Below, piece after piece: positions 1 through 12,000 of a DNA stretch of 64,000 nucleotides. A program made the position numbers and the translations under genes. Under the pieces are notes generated by a model that worked only from the letters and a program-made list of their open reading frames with translations, was not told the origin of the DNA and did not search any database. The stretch comes from Seriola aureovittata (lineage: Eukaryota > Chordata > Actinopteri > Carangiformes > Carangidae), in the NCBI RefSeq assembly GCF_021018895.1, contig NC_079382.1, forward strand, positions 15,171,501 through 15,235,500, written 5' to 3'. The first letter of the stretch is position 1. The number at the start of each line of letters is the position of its first letter.

Positions 1-3000
1 CCCCAGCATATAAATGACTTAATTTCTCAACTTAATATAGAAGGCAAGATAAATCAACTGAACCAGTATCTCAATGATTTTACCCAAGAATATGCCATCT
101 CCATGGAGGATGTGGAGGCCTCTTTGAGAAACCTGGAGGTTACAGTTAAAAAACTGCTGTCTGATCTCACCGTTTACATCCAACACTTTGCTGGTATGAT
201 GAAGGAGATTATTATTAGCGGCACCCTCCCTGAAACCCTCATTCAGAATATCCAGCAACAGCTGAATGCCTTAACTGAAGATTATGACATCAGGGCTATG
301 GTCGTGTATGTGATTGATACCATAAGAGAAATGGTCCAGCAGATTGATTTGGAAAAATTGAAGGACAGCAGCATTGCATTCCTGTATGACATCGATGCCA
401 AGTATGAAATTAAGGCTAAACTACAAACAATCATGAGTGATGTGAAAGGAGTAATTGAGACCTTTGACATGCAGACCTTTGCTGCAGAGATGAAGAGCTT
501 CATTTCATCTATCAATTTCAAAGCTTACATTGAGGAACTAGTTAGTCAGATTCCCACAGACATTCTCACTGATATAACACATTATATTAGGAAAATGATA
601 GAGGACCTTGACATCCTAGGTAAGATCAACACATTCTATGCCAAGATGAGAGAGATGATTGTAAAGTTTGAGGCTGACAAAAAGGTTCAAGCTGTCTTGG
701 AAAAGGCTGTGGAGCTCATCAAGAAGTTCAGAATTGAGGAAACCATCAGTGCTGCAGTCAAGATGGTGAGGGACGCAGACATACCTACCAAATTCATGCA
801 AGTCTTCAAGAGTGCTACCAACTACTTGAAATCAACTGAGGTCAAGGATATAATTCAACAACTGAATGTGTACATTGAAACTATTGTGCAAAGGCTTAAC
901 TCACTGAATTACAATGACTTTGTGGATTACGCCAATCAAATTATTGCGGAGTACACATCTTACCTGAATCATCTGATCAAGGCTCTTGAAATCCCCCAGA
1001 AACTTGAAGCAACAAGAAATTTTGTCAATGTTGTCTTATCCTCTGTTAGAGACTTAATGGAACAGCTGAGAGAAATCAAAATTGCAGAAATTATAAAATC
1101 TGTAAAGGATATCATTGACGAGGTTGTGCTGGATAACCTCAAGAGATCTGCTGAATTTGTAAAACAGGAAATTACAAATCTGGACGTCAAATTTGTGACT
1201 GAGCTTTATCTGGAATCAGTGAGACAGTGCTACATGAGTGCAATAAACATCATCACTGATATGTTCTCCGGTATGGTTAACATCATAAAGACGGTGGCAC
1301 CTGAGCAAAAAATCATCAGTGAGATTCAGCAGATCATCAATGGCCTGATTATGGAACTGAAGAAAGCCAAGTTGACCATGCCATCCTTCATCATTCCTTT
1401 CACTGATCTTCTTATGCCTTCCATGACATTCAGCATGGACAAGCTCGAACAGTTTGAAATCCCAACACAGATGGACATCCCTGAATTCACCATTCTAGGC
1501 TTCTACAATGTAAAAGCCACTACAATTTCCATTGATGAGATCAAGCAGAGAATCGTTGAACTTATTGATTTTATTGTAAACTTTGACATCAAAATGCCTG
1601 ATGTGGATGCTTTCTTTGGAGACCTGACCATGAGCTACCTTCCCACTATGCCTGACATAACCTTCCCAGAAATCACTCTTTCTGAGATGTCATTCCCTTC
1701 CATCCCCCAAGTTCCCATAGAAAAGCTTGTCAAGTCTCTTCAGGTTCCTGAGATCAAACTACCAACCATTCCAAGTGAGATCATGGTCCCATGCTTTGGT
1801 AAAATCTATGGTGAGATCAAATTCCTCACTCCCATCTACACCGTCAAGACGTCTGCTGAGTTCCAAAACTCCACTGAGAATGAAATGACACCTAAGTTCA
1901 CTGGAGCCCTTACCTCCCAGGCCACATCTCCAAGTTTTGAATTTCTTAATTACAAACTTGAGTCCACTGCCCGGATTGCAATCCCAAAAATGAGTCGTGT
2001 TGTTGTAGCTGAAACTCTGAAGTTCCAGCATTTGGCTCTTCGAGTTGAACATCAGGCATCTGTAACTCTCTATGGCCTATCAGGCCAGGCCCAAGCCAAG
2101 ACTGCAGTCAAGGTTGCCACTATACCTTACACTGCTGACTTTATGAACACAGCCTTTATTGCTATGGAAGGAGGAATGTCTGCTTCTCTTGATACAACTT
2201 ACACTCATGTAGTGAACCTGCCAATTTTCAATGTCAGAAGTGAGGCCACTGTTACCCAGAAATCAATCGCTCGCCAAGAAGGCCTCACTTTCACCCTAAC
2301 AGTTGAAAATTCAGGCACTGGCAAGGTTAATGCTGATGATGGCACCCACAAGAGCAAGTTGAATTTGTTACTCACTCCCAGCATTATCACTCTAACTTTC
2401 TATGGTGACACAGACTCTACCATCTTAAAGATGAAACAGCAAATTGTTGTTGAATCTGGCACCTTTACCTACTTCAAGTTCAATATCCGCAATGAGGCAG
2501 AAGCACCAGTCATTAAGAACAGTCTTCTTGTGGCATCTGGACACGCCAACCTTTATGATTTGAAGGTTGAGCTGAAAGCAACCCATGACACAGAACTGTA
2601 TGGTGCAGTCAGTGGAGTCCTGTCCAATGGAATCAACATTCTAGTCCGTCCTGTTGAGTTTGTCTTCGAATTCCAAAACAAAGGAAATGCCAAGGTCAAC
2701 ATTTTTGAAACTCTGACTGCTAAGATAGATTTGCAGAATGATTACTCAGCCATCTTGAAACCCGATAGCCAACAGATGAACACAGTAGCTCTAGCTCGCC
2801 TTAATCAGTACAAAATATTCTACAACTTCACTGTTGACAACAATGAAAATGAGGCTGGCATCTTCGTCGCTTTTGATGGTGAGGCCAATGTTGACTTCCT
2901 GACATTCCCCATCAGCATTCCTGAGATTGATCTGCCTTTTGTTGACTTCCGTACTCCAGCTATTAGTAATCTGAATTTGTATGAGCAGACTGGACTGAAG

Positions 3001-5884
3001 AACATTTTAACTACCACTGAGCAGACTGTTGATGTAGATGCCAAGATTGTTTACCAAAAAAGCCAGAGTGCTCCGCTTGTTGATATGATGGGTCTGATCC
3101 AGATTCCCTCTGTGGGTAACCTGATCACAGAACTGTCCTTCAAGTCTGCAATTATCAATCTCAATGTCAATGCTCAACTGTATACTGAGGATGACCTTGT
3201 GTTCCGTCTGGGAGCTACCACAGCCTCTGTGTTTGAGGGTCTACAAGCCAAACTGGATGGCACCACCAGCCTGACCACCAAGAGAGGAATCAAGTTGGCC
3301 AATTCCCTGTCCCTTGAAAATCGTCACATTGAAGGCACTCATGACAGCACCATCAGTATGAGTACTGAAACATTTGAACCTACAGTCTCTGTGGCTACTA
3401 ATGCAAAGATTGCCCTGCCTATACTCCATCTGGAAGTAAATCAAAATTTGGTTGCAGACACCAAAACCAAAGCAAATGCTGTCTCCACCTTGAGGATGAG
3501 GGCTGATTTCAACATCCCTATGATCAAGGCTATTGGAAAGGCTGAGGCTGACCACAGTCTGAAGCTGGAGGGAACCTTTGAGTACATTTCCATGGAGTCA
3601 TCCACCAGAGTAAACATGGATGGTACTGTGCTTGAGGACTATCCCATTATGGGAGTCCTGGATAATGAGGTTAATCTGTACCTGAATAATATTGGCCTAC
3701 GCTCCACCTCCAAGATTATTGCAGATGCCAAACTTAACTATGGCACCAACAAACTCATTGGCTTGGACGTAAATGAGAATCTTGCTGTTGATGCTTCCCT
3801 GAGCCACGTGTATGCAGTGCTGAAATATATTGGCAACAATGAGGCAAACCTGTTCAATTTCAACACCATTGGGAAACATATTGCCCAGGTAACCATTGAC
3901 TTTACACCAATGTCTTCCTTGACTGCGGATATTGAGATTGATATCTCTCAGCCAAGCAGCCTGGGTGAACTCACCATCTTTGAGAAAACTGTTGCTGACG
4001 TAACAGCTGCCAAGCAGAAGATCTCTACCAATGCCAAGTTTGTGAGCCCACTGTACACCACAAACCTTGCAGCTGTAGTAGAGGGCAACGCTCCTGTCTT
4101 CAAAGTCATCTTTAAGTCCTCTGCAACCTCTGTCATTGTCTTCTTGGAATATGACATGGATGGTAAGTCAATTAAACACATTTATCTGTTTTTTGTGGAA
4201 AACAATGTTGAGCACTTAATCTTAAGAAAAAAACATTTCTTTCAATAGCGTCGACTACTACAAACTTCGAGAACGAAGCTCTGAACATGATTAGCAAAGT
4301 TGTCCTGACACATAGTGACCTGAGCATGGATGTCAATCACATCATTACCCAGGCCTTGAGGTAACATCCACTGTTTGAATTAAAACACACAATATGTTGA
4401 TAATTGCTTCTCGAGGTTATAATAATTAACTCCTTTTTTTTCATATTTTAGGAGAAAGCGCCAGGCTGATGATAGGTAAATTTTCAAACTACTCTTTTTC
4501 TTGATTCTCATCTTTACCGTTTATTCAATGTGTACAAATTAAATTCCTTAATATTGAATAGAATTGGTCAGGATTTTTCATTTGAAATGTTGTCTCTTCC
4601 AGTGTTTCTCGCCACACCCTGAATGTGGACATAACCAGTCCTACTTTCACCGATGTGAATCTCCGGTATGCTGCTCGAAGAGATGGCATCAGTGCCTCAG
4701 TATCAACCCCTTCCACTGGCTTCCTGGGCCTTCAATTCAATGGCAGAGTCCCATCTGAGATTAGTGCAAGAGTCTATGGTCGTTATCCTGTAAGTATCAT
4801 TAACATGATCTTTTTTTAAACAATGGAAAATTAAATACAAATATCTAAATATATCTAAAATAATGTTTTATTTTGTTCTGTTCAACAGTCTATCCCAGAC
4901 TCTGATGTTGACATATTGGTCATCAGATCATCTTCAAGGGATGCTAATAAGATGAACCTGCAGATTGCCTACAATATGGAGGCACCAAAAGTAATGCTGA
5001 ATGAGCTCAAGATGAGAATCCCTTCCATCATCTCTACATTCAAAATGTTTGCGGACAAGTACCTGATCACAAGGAACATGGACGTGTTAAAAAACTCTGT
5101 TGTTACCCGCATCACCGAGGCCTATAATGCTGCAATCAGTTACGACAGTCAAATGAGCCAGTTGTCAATCTTCTTCAGGAACATCATTGTCGAATACCAG
5201 AAGACTGTCCAGGTCTTCCTGGATGCAGTCATCAAGTTCTTGAGGGAGACCCGGTTCAAACTGCCTAGGTCTGATGAGATGACCACTCTGCCTGAGGTCC
5301 TGAAGAAGCTCACCAGCAGTGTTGCAGCTATGCTAGATGTAATCACCAACATCATCTATGAAAATATAGAAGTCTACTATAATGCCTTTGTTGAGAAGAT
5401 CAGCAGCATGAAACTTCGCATGCCAATTGGTGATGCGATCAATGGAGCCCAGATCTTGGATCAGTTCAAAACAAGCTTCAGGAAAATGTTTGATGAACTG
5501 GTGGACTTTGTTGAAAATATGGAGAGTCTTGACACAATGTTAGTAAAGATAGGTGAGACCCTAAAGGCTATTGTTGAGAAATCACAGGAGTTTGTTGACT
5601 CTGTCCAATCTGACTATTTAGATGCATTGTTCATCAACATCAATATCATCTATCTTGAACTTCTCACAGTCATAAAGAATGTTATTGACCAGAGCTCTGC
5701 CTTAAATATGGAACCGCTCAGCAATGCATTTGAGTACATTATGGACATGTTCATTTATGTAGTTGACCAGTTCAATAACACTGCTTATGGTTTCCTGCAG
5801 CAAGCTTCAGAGGAGGCACAAGCCTATATGAAAATTAGTCAAGGAAGGCTTGAGCTTGACCTTCTGTTTCCCTTCCAACAATGA
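1..5884 (+). CDS. apob: apolipoprotein B, tandem copy 1 (3' part only; 5' end outside window)
   Basis: Exons: 1-4162 (partial giant exon), 4249-4360, 4452-4475 (microexon), 4603-4789 and 4889-5884 (TGA stop). They encode about 1,826 residues, in frame from base 1. ApoB is the non-exchangeable scaffold of VLDL/LDL-type particles, secreted from liver, gut and yolk cells. In order, the fragment shows an amphipathic-helix region (nt 1-1400), Pro-rich amphipathic strands with PEFTILGF and FGKIYGE motifs (1400-1830), a beta-belt (to about 4160), and a helical C-terminus (4889-5884). A recognisable but altered LDL-receptor-site segment (SLTTKRGIK) lies at 3268-3294. The exons after the giant exon match those of copy 2 in length (112 and 187 nt), apart from the added microexon. 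The giant exon is 88% or more alike to copy 2 at its start and end but much less in the middle. No frame break is seen. Family assignment is firm; which teleost apob paralogue this is cannot be decided here. Confidence 0.95.
4452..4475 (+). other. apob: 24-nt microexon of apob copy 1 encoding a dibasic RRKRQ site
   Basis: The acceptor is a pyrimidine-rich tract ending TTTTAG, and the donor is AG|GTAAAT. The exon is 24 nt, so it keeps the frame between exons 4249-4360 and 4603-4789, both of which leave and enter in the same phase. Included, it reads R-R-K-R-Q-A-D-D-S; skipped, the flanking exons join directly in frame. R-x-K-R fits the furin-type proprotein convertase consensus. Cleavage would release a C-terminal piece of about 398 residues. 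Usage is inferred from splice consensus only. Confidence 0.6.
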
Positions 5885-6105
5885 GGAACCCTCTCAGAGG
5901 CATAAGTCCATATGAAACACTACCATCTGTTCAGAACACATGCTTGGAAGGAGTATGGACAATTAGCTCTTTAACCATATTTATAACAATGAATTTAACA
6001 GAAACACCTGTTGTATCGTTTTAATGTAGATGGTTTATTGTGTACAAACACTGAACATGTTACATTTTACTGAAACTCACTTTCCTGCAAGAGTAAAAAA
6101 AACTC

Positions 6106-6111
6106 AATAAA
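6106..6111 (+). terminator. polyadenylation signal of apob copy 1
   Basis: An AATAAA hexamer lies about 220 nt after the copy 1 stop codon, in an A/T-rich 3' UTR. It is the first canonical signal downstream. Another AATAAA at 7157-7162 is more than 1 kb away and has no gene to serve. Confidence 0.7.
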
Positions 6112-8904
6112 ATACAACAACGCAGTCTATAATTGTCTTCTGTTTCATGATGTTTTGTTTGAAATTCACATCCAAACTTCTTATAAATAAGAGCAACTGT
6201 TAAATCAAACTACACAAGAGTCAATATCATGGTGTTACAGTGCATGAATCTCACAGAATAAACTGAGAATTTGCAAAATTGACCAATTAGCTCATTCATT
6301 GTATGATCTTTTTGGCAACCAGCCCTGTACTTTTCTCATCTAAATATACAGTAGCTCACATGAGCCACAATTTTCTATATCTACAAATCAACTGCAACAC
6401 TAATTCATGCTACATAACAGCCTTTGCAAAGTTTCACTATACCATATATGCATACACTATAAAGGTTTTCCTCAGATCTGTGCCTAAACACAATCCTCTC
6501 TCTCTTCTGCAGGCAGTTCCCTTGACTGCATGGCTTCGTTTTTGCTTTGATATGCATTGTCACCTGTGAGACCTTTTATAAAAAACAGGCGTGAGCCTTT
6601 GTAAAACATGTCCAATCAACTGAATTAACCACAGGTGGACTCCCATCAAGGTGTAGAAACATCTCTTAGATGTTTTACTAGAGAAATGGGAGGCACTAGA
6701 GCTAAATTTCAAGTGTCATAGCAAAGGGTCTGAAAACATATGTCAATGTGATATTTCAGTTTTCCTCTTCAATAAATTTGCAAAGATTTCTAAAAGTCTG
6801 TTTTCACTTTGTCATTATAGGGTATTAAGTGTATATTGATGAGGGAAAAACTGAATTGTTTTATGTTATATTCATTGAGGTCAGATTTAGATTTGTTAAA
6901 TTTCAGTTACTTTCTCTACTTTGAGCTATTGGTTTTTGGCTAATTTGTAAACCTTGTGAGGAAGCTCTGTAGGGGAGAGCTGCAGTTTTGGTTCAATCAT
7001 TTTTTCTCCTATTTTTGTGTGTTGCTAAGTTTAGTACTGTAACCCTTTCTTTTGTGGTAGTGCTAGTATTGTGGTTTTGTATCTAGTAAGGGTTGTTTTG
7101 TTTGTTATTTAAATTTGTACTGGGCTCTCCCTGAAGTTAAATTATGCTTCAAAATCAATAAAGATTGAAAACTTGAGCAAAATGACTTATTGAATCCTTC
7201 TTCTAGTTTTATTGTACTTGCCTCTCCTCTAGATCAACTTGAGGATGTAGCAAGCAGTCTAATCAGATTTATTCAGTCCTGCCTGTTGCTGTTTATCAAG
7301 CATGTTTGAACACATTCTGCATGTTTGTGTAAATGCAAAAAAGGTGCATCTTACTATAGACTTATCTTTGACTATATTTAGTCATTTGGGGATTATAAAA
7401 AAAATTTGGTGAACACTGATAGTAATATAATCTGAGCGTATCATTCTTAAAGCCCCTGAAGATTTGATTTTCTAATCTCAAGTACAGTACTGGACTATAA
7501 TAATAAATTCTCATGACTGAATAAGCAACAAAGATTAAAGAAAAGAAAGAATGTTCTTCAGATGCTCTTAGGCAGAGCAACGAGGTGATGCAGTACAATC
7601 GGTTTTGCTGTCTCTGCCCTGATAAAACTGGTTGGTGTTTTAACCATTATACTCGACTAAATAAAGGCTTTTCTTCACTGTGATCAGTTTTCCATCTTCA
7701 GGAGAACCGTCAGCACATTTCGATTCAAATGTTGTTAGATCTTAACTGGTACATAAGAGTACATGATATCAACGTTTTGCAACTTAGCCCCACCCAGTAA
7801 GATAGGTGCAGATGAAACAAAAACACAGAAAAGCTGTTATGTGGTATAACCAAAATTAATGTCACTCCATGTTTTTTGCAGGATCCCATCGATCAAAGTA
7901 AACATAACAGAATTTGTTTAAAACCTTTGGATTTTAAATTGCTAATTATCTTTTACTTAGTAACAGGATTTCTTTCCTTTTTGTCTAAGCAATAGTTTCA
8001 AAGGACTTGGGTCATGTTTTGTATATTTTTGATATTTCTGCAATAGATATGCTTCAAGATGAGTTTAGCTTTTTTTTGTTTTGTATGGCCTCAAGTCAAG
8101 GGTATTTTTTCCAAAGCAAATAGCCTGGGCAGAGAATGTAAAACATAAATTAATGTCTGCAAGATCATGCCTACACAGCAAACAGAGACTGTAGTCCAAT
8201 GCTCCTTAGACAAGATGCTTGATAACGGCCTGTTCAGGATCAGTTGTACTCTCCTTATCAATAGCTAGAGTGCACAACCCCACAGTTCCTGGGTTGTGCT
8301 TTTGAATAACCATTTTAACAGTATGGATTATGCAATGTATGTTTCTAAACCTCACACACCAAGTAAAACCAAGAAACTAAACATTTTGGTAATATTTTAA
8401 ATCTTTGATCTTGGCTGTTGATTATAAAGATTGGCATTTAACATTGAAACTATTAACAGCCATCATATTATTGAACTGTATAATATATAATGTATAATAT
8501 TGTCATACAAGTGATGAAAAACATATACCCTGACTTAGTAGTTGATAGAGATGTGCTGGTATGGGGGCAGTTTTGACATAAACCTATATGATTGTATCTC
8601 TTTAGCATTCACTGTAGTGAGACGTTTGAAAAACCTATAAGTATTAAGAAAGTCACACATGAACTGTATATTACTGGTGTTATATTACAATCTGATATTG
8701 TATACTCAGAATTAGTGATGTGAATTGCACTGTTATACCTAAAGTAAAGCACTTCTGTTTAGTTGTAACTTTAAATATTCTTATGCAGAATGCTACTCAA
8801 ATGTGTTTTAGACCTTTCAACACAAATTCTAAAACCTGATAATCATATTGACGGAAAGCTTTATGAAACTAGTTGCCTTTGTCCCTCCACACACACAAAT
8901 AGAG
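6112..8904. other. intergenic DNA between apob copies 1 and 2
   Basis: AT-rich non-coding sequence. Open frames here are short and resemble no known protein. The only recognisable content is a dispersed repeat at about 6550-6870. No RNA gene was recognised. Distal regulatory elements of copy 2 could lie here, but nothing in the sequence singles one out. Confidence 0.6.
6550..6870. repeat. decayed teleost dispersed repeat (LINE/SINE 3'-end type)
   Basis: Several phrases are typical of one abundant fish repeat: a CACCTGTG-rich start, an 'aaccacaggtggactcc' stretch, 'gtgtagaaacatctc', 'tagcaaagggtctgaaaac', and 'cactttgtcattatagggta' near the end. They occur in the usual order but with many substitutions. 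I recall this pattern from salmonid RSg-like repeats; the family name is uncertain, the repeat status less so. Confidence 0.6.
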
Positions 8905-8977
8905 TGGACTTTGGAGCCAGGCCAGTGCTGTATGTAATTCCAACCTCCATTCATAGGGAAAACCTTTGGTATAAAAG
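8905..8977 (+). promoter_or_regulatory. core promoter of apob copy 2: HNF4-like site and TATA box
   Basis: TATAAAAG is at 8970-8977, so transcription should start near 9000, giving a 5' UTR of about 58 nt before the ATG at 9058. TGGACTTTG at 8905-8913 is the reverse complement of the HNF4 core CAAAGTCCA. HNF4 is the established hepatic and intestinal activator of APOB. Copy 3 has the same two elements 66 bp apart (65 bp here). Factor binding is inferred. Confidence 0.7.
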
Positions 8978-9057
8978 GCCTATTTGGAGTATGTGAAGGA
9001 GTCTCATCTGAGTACTCACCTAAGGAGCTCAACGGAGAGAGTCGCAGCGAGCCCATC

Positions 9058-12000
9058 ATGAGGGACTCAAAGCTTTGCCTTTCCCTGTTCCTTGTCACAC
9101 TTACCTTGAGTTGTAAGTATTTTTTATTTCCATCTTGTTTCTTTTGAAAAAATTATTTTCATCTAATTATCTTATAATTTTTTTTACAGATGCCCAAGAA
9201 GTGCATGCATCCTGCCTCTGTAAGTTCAGTATTTTTTGTTAATTAAACACACACATATATTATACTTTTCCCCAAAAGTGTGGTGTCATATTCCTTTAGT
9301 AGTTTTAATAAAGGTTGTGTTGTTATTGCAAGCTATTGTTTTATTATACCATACTTATTGCACATCTCTAATTTAAAACTTTACTTCTCTAAAAGTAAAC
9401 CTAAGGTACAAATCCAACCACAAGTATGAATACCTGTACGAAGCTGAGTCTTTGAATGTTATCAATGGTGCTTCACATCTCAGGAATGGACCTAAAGCCA
9501 CTTGCAAGGTACATGCCACTGTGCTTTAACAGCTAAATTTCATTTTTCTACTTTCTCTTAAGTCAATTTAATGTATATGTTTTTTTTTTCAAAGCTATAT
9601 CAAGTAGGGAGAAACTAAAATAATGTTTTAAAACAGGTTGAAATTGAAGTACCTAAGACTTGCAGTTTCATTGTCCACACCACTGGCTGTAGCCTGAGTG
9701 AGGTGGTCGACATGGACGCAGAGGGCAACCCTGTGTTCGCTCTTGCTGCCAGATCTGACGCCTTTGCTGCTGAAATGGAGAGGTAGGTTTCATTACATTC
9801 TGTTGCATGAAGACAAATTTTGCAAAGAAACACATTAGATAAAAGACTTAATCACGAAACTCTCACATTGTCTTTTAGGTATCCTCTGAAGGTTGTGGTT
9901 GAGGGTGTGTACAATGTGAAACTATACCCCGAGGATGGTGAGACAACAACCATCCTGAATGTAAAGAGGGGTATCATATCTGCCCTGGCTGTACCTCTGG
10001 TGGAAGAAGACAAGAACAAGAACATGGTAAGTGTTTTACTTATAAGCGTACACTTAAGAATGGATATCTAAAGTTTTTTAAAATAATATACTTCTCAGTT
10101 CCTCACAGAAAAGAATGCACATTCAATGAAATGATATCCATATCTCTGTTCACACCCATTTTAGCCCACTATCCATGGAATGTGCAAGACCCATTACTCC
10201 ATCAACACTAGAGATGACATAGCAACCGACATAAGCCTTACCAGGGATCTGTCCAGGTGTGACAAATTTGTCCCACTGAGAGATCACACCAGCCCCCTGG
10301 CATTTATCTCTGGCATGGTAAGACATCCAAGCAAAACACTCAACACACGAAAAATACCCTATCTCGCAATGTTAAGGGAAGTGATAAAATAAATTCCCAA
10401 ATCCACCTCTTTAACCTAGCCCCAAGTAACATTTAAGTTGTACTTCCCTAGAGCATACCCCATTCCAACATTGGCTTCAGTGCAAATCAGTTCTGTACTT
10501 TTTAAGTAATCCTGCTGGCAAATAAACCAACAAACAGACACAGATGAAAACATAACCTCTTTGGCATAAGTATTTACATCACTGTCCTAATTCTGTTTGG
10601 AGCATATGTAATCTCTCTGCAGTGTGGTGAAAAAGCAAACCACAACAGCACCTTTAGAATCAACAAGGTTGTCAAAATCATAGGTTAGCTGAATTCCTTG
10701 TCTTTCAGCACTACCCTCTTGCTCAGCTGGTCAGAAGCTCCCAGACCTGCAACTACAAATTTGACAATGAGAAGAAACACATGACCTCTGGGTCCTGCAC
10801 TGAGAACCACATCCTCATTCCCTTCTCACATAAGTAAGTCAGACTTAATGTTGCACTCTATACCATTCTCTATTATGTATGTACATCTACTGATGTCTTA
10901 TCAAAGGTTTCTACACTTAACCTATGACTACTTTTGACCCTGTGTTGCCTCTTCACAGGGAGGAATATGGAGTTACCAATATTGGGAAGCAGGAGCTGAC
11001 TCTGGTTCAGGTTTCTCCTCACAATGACAGAGTCTTTCACCACAGTAAGCTCCTTTTCTTAACTTTTCCTAACTTCTTAACATTTTCATTACAGGTACTA
11101 AAAATGCAACAGAACTGAATCCCAAACTTTTTCTTATGTATCATAGGTGACGTTGTCAAGGGTCTTCACATGGAGGCTGTTGAGGACAAGAGTGCTGTCC
11201 AGGATAAAGATGCAGGTCTGAACCTCCTAAGAGAACTGGCAGATCTGACCGAGACCGAGGGTGAGAGGAGGGCCCACCTCTTCCACAAGCTTGTCACCAT
11301 GTTCCGTGGAATGAAGACTGAGACCCTGAGTCCCGCTATTCCTGAGGCTATTGCTGTGTCCCGTGTCCTGACCTACCAGGTTCTGGTGCAGTGTGGAACC
11401 CCTGAGTGCAGCAGTGCTATCATGCAGATTCTCAGGACTTTAGAAAGCTCTTCACTCGAGGTTGATGCTGCTGTTTTTGCTTTGGGACTCATGTCCAATC
11501 CCTCTGCCCTCCTGATCAATGACATGCTTGAGATGGCCAAATACAAGTCCAGCAAGCCCATCATGTATGCCCTGAGCAATGTTATCAAGAGGTGAGTGAA
11601 GTAAAACCACACTTGATTCCACACAGAAGAATGGCTAAATAATGTTTTAGCTCAACTGATTTTTTTCTCCATTTTCTCTTCTATAGGTTTTACAAAGCTG
11701 AAGGAAAACTGATCCCTGAGATTCACTCTGTGGCTGAGTTTATGGCTGCCCAGCTGGGTGATTGTTCTGGTGACAAGGACAACACTTTCATGACACTGAG
11801 GGTAGGTTTCTCACCCTGTGGTTCAAAATGGAAATTAATGACAAGATTAATAAACAGAAGCACATACTTTGACTCCATGTAAAGTATACAACCAAAATTA
11901 CAAAATTCTTATTTCCATAATATGCATTTTCTGTTAAAGTGTTAATTCTGTATGTTTGGGTATGTATTAGCTATGCACTTCAGTCCCTCAGACACTGTTA

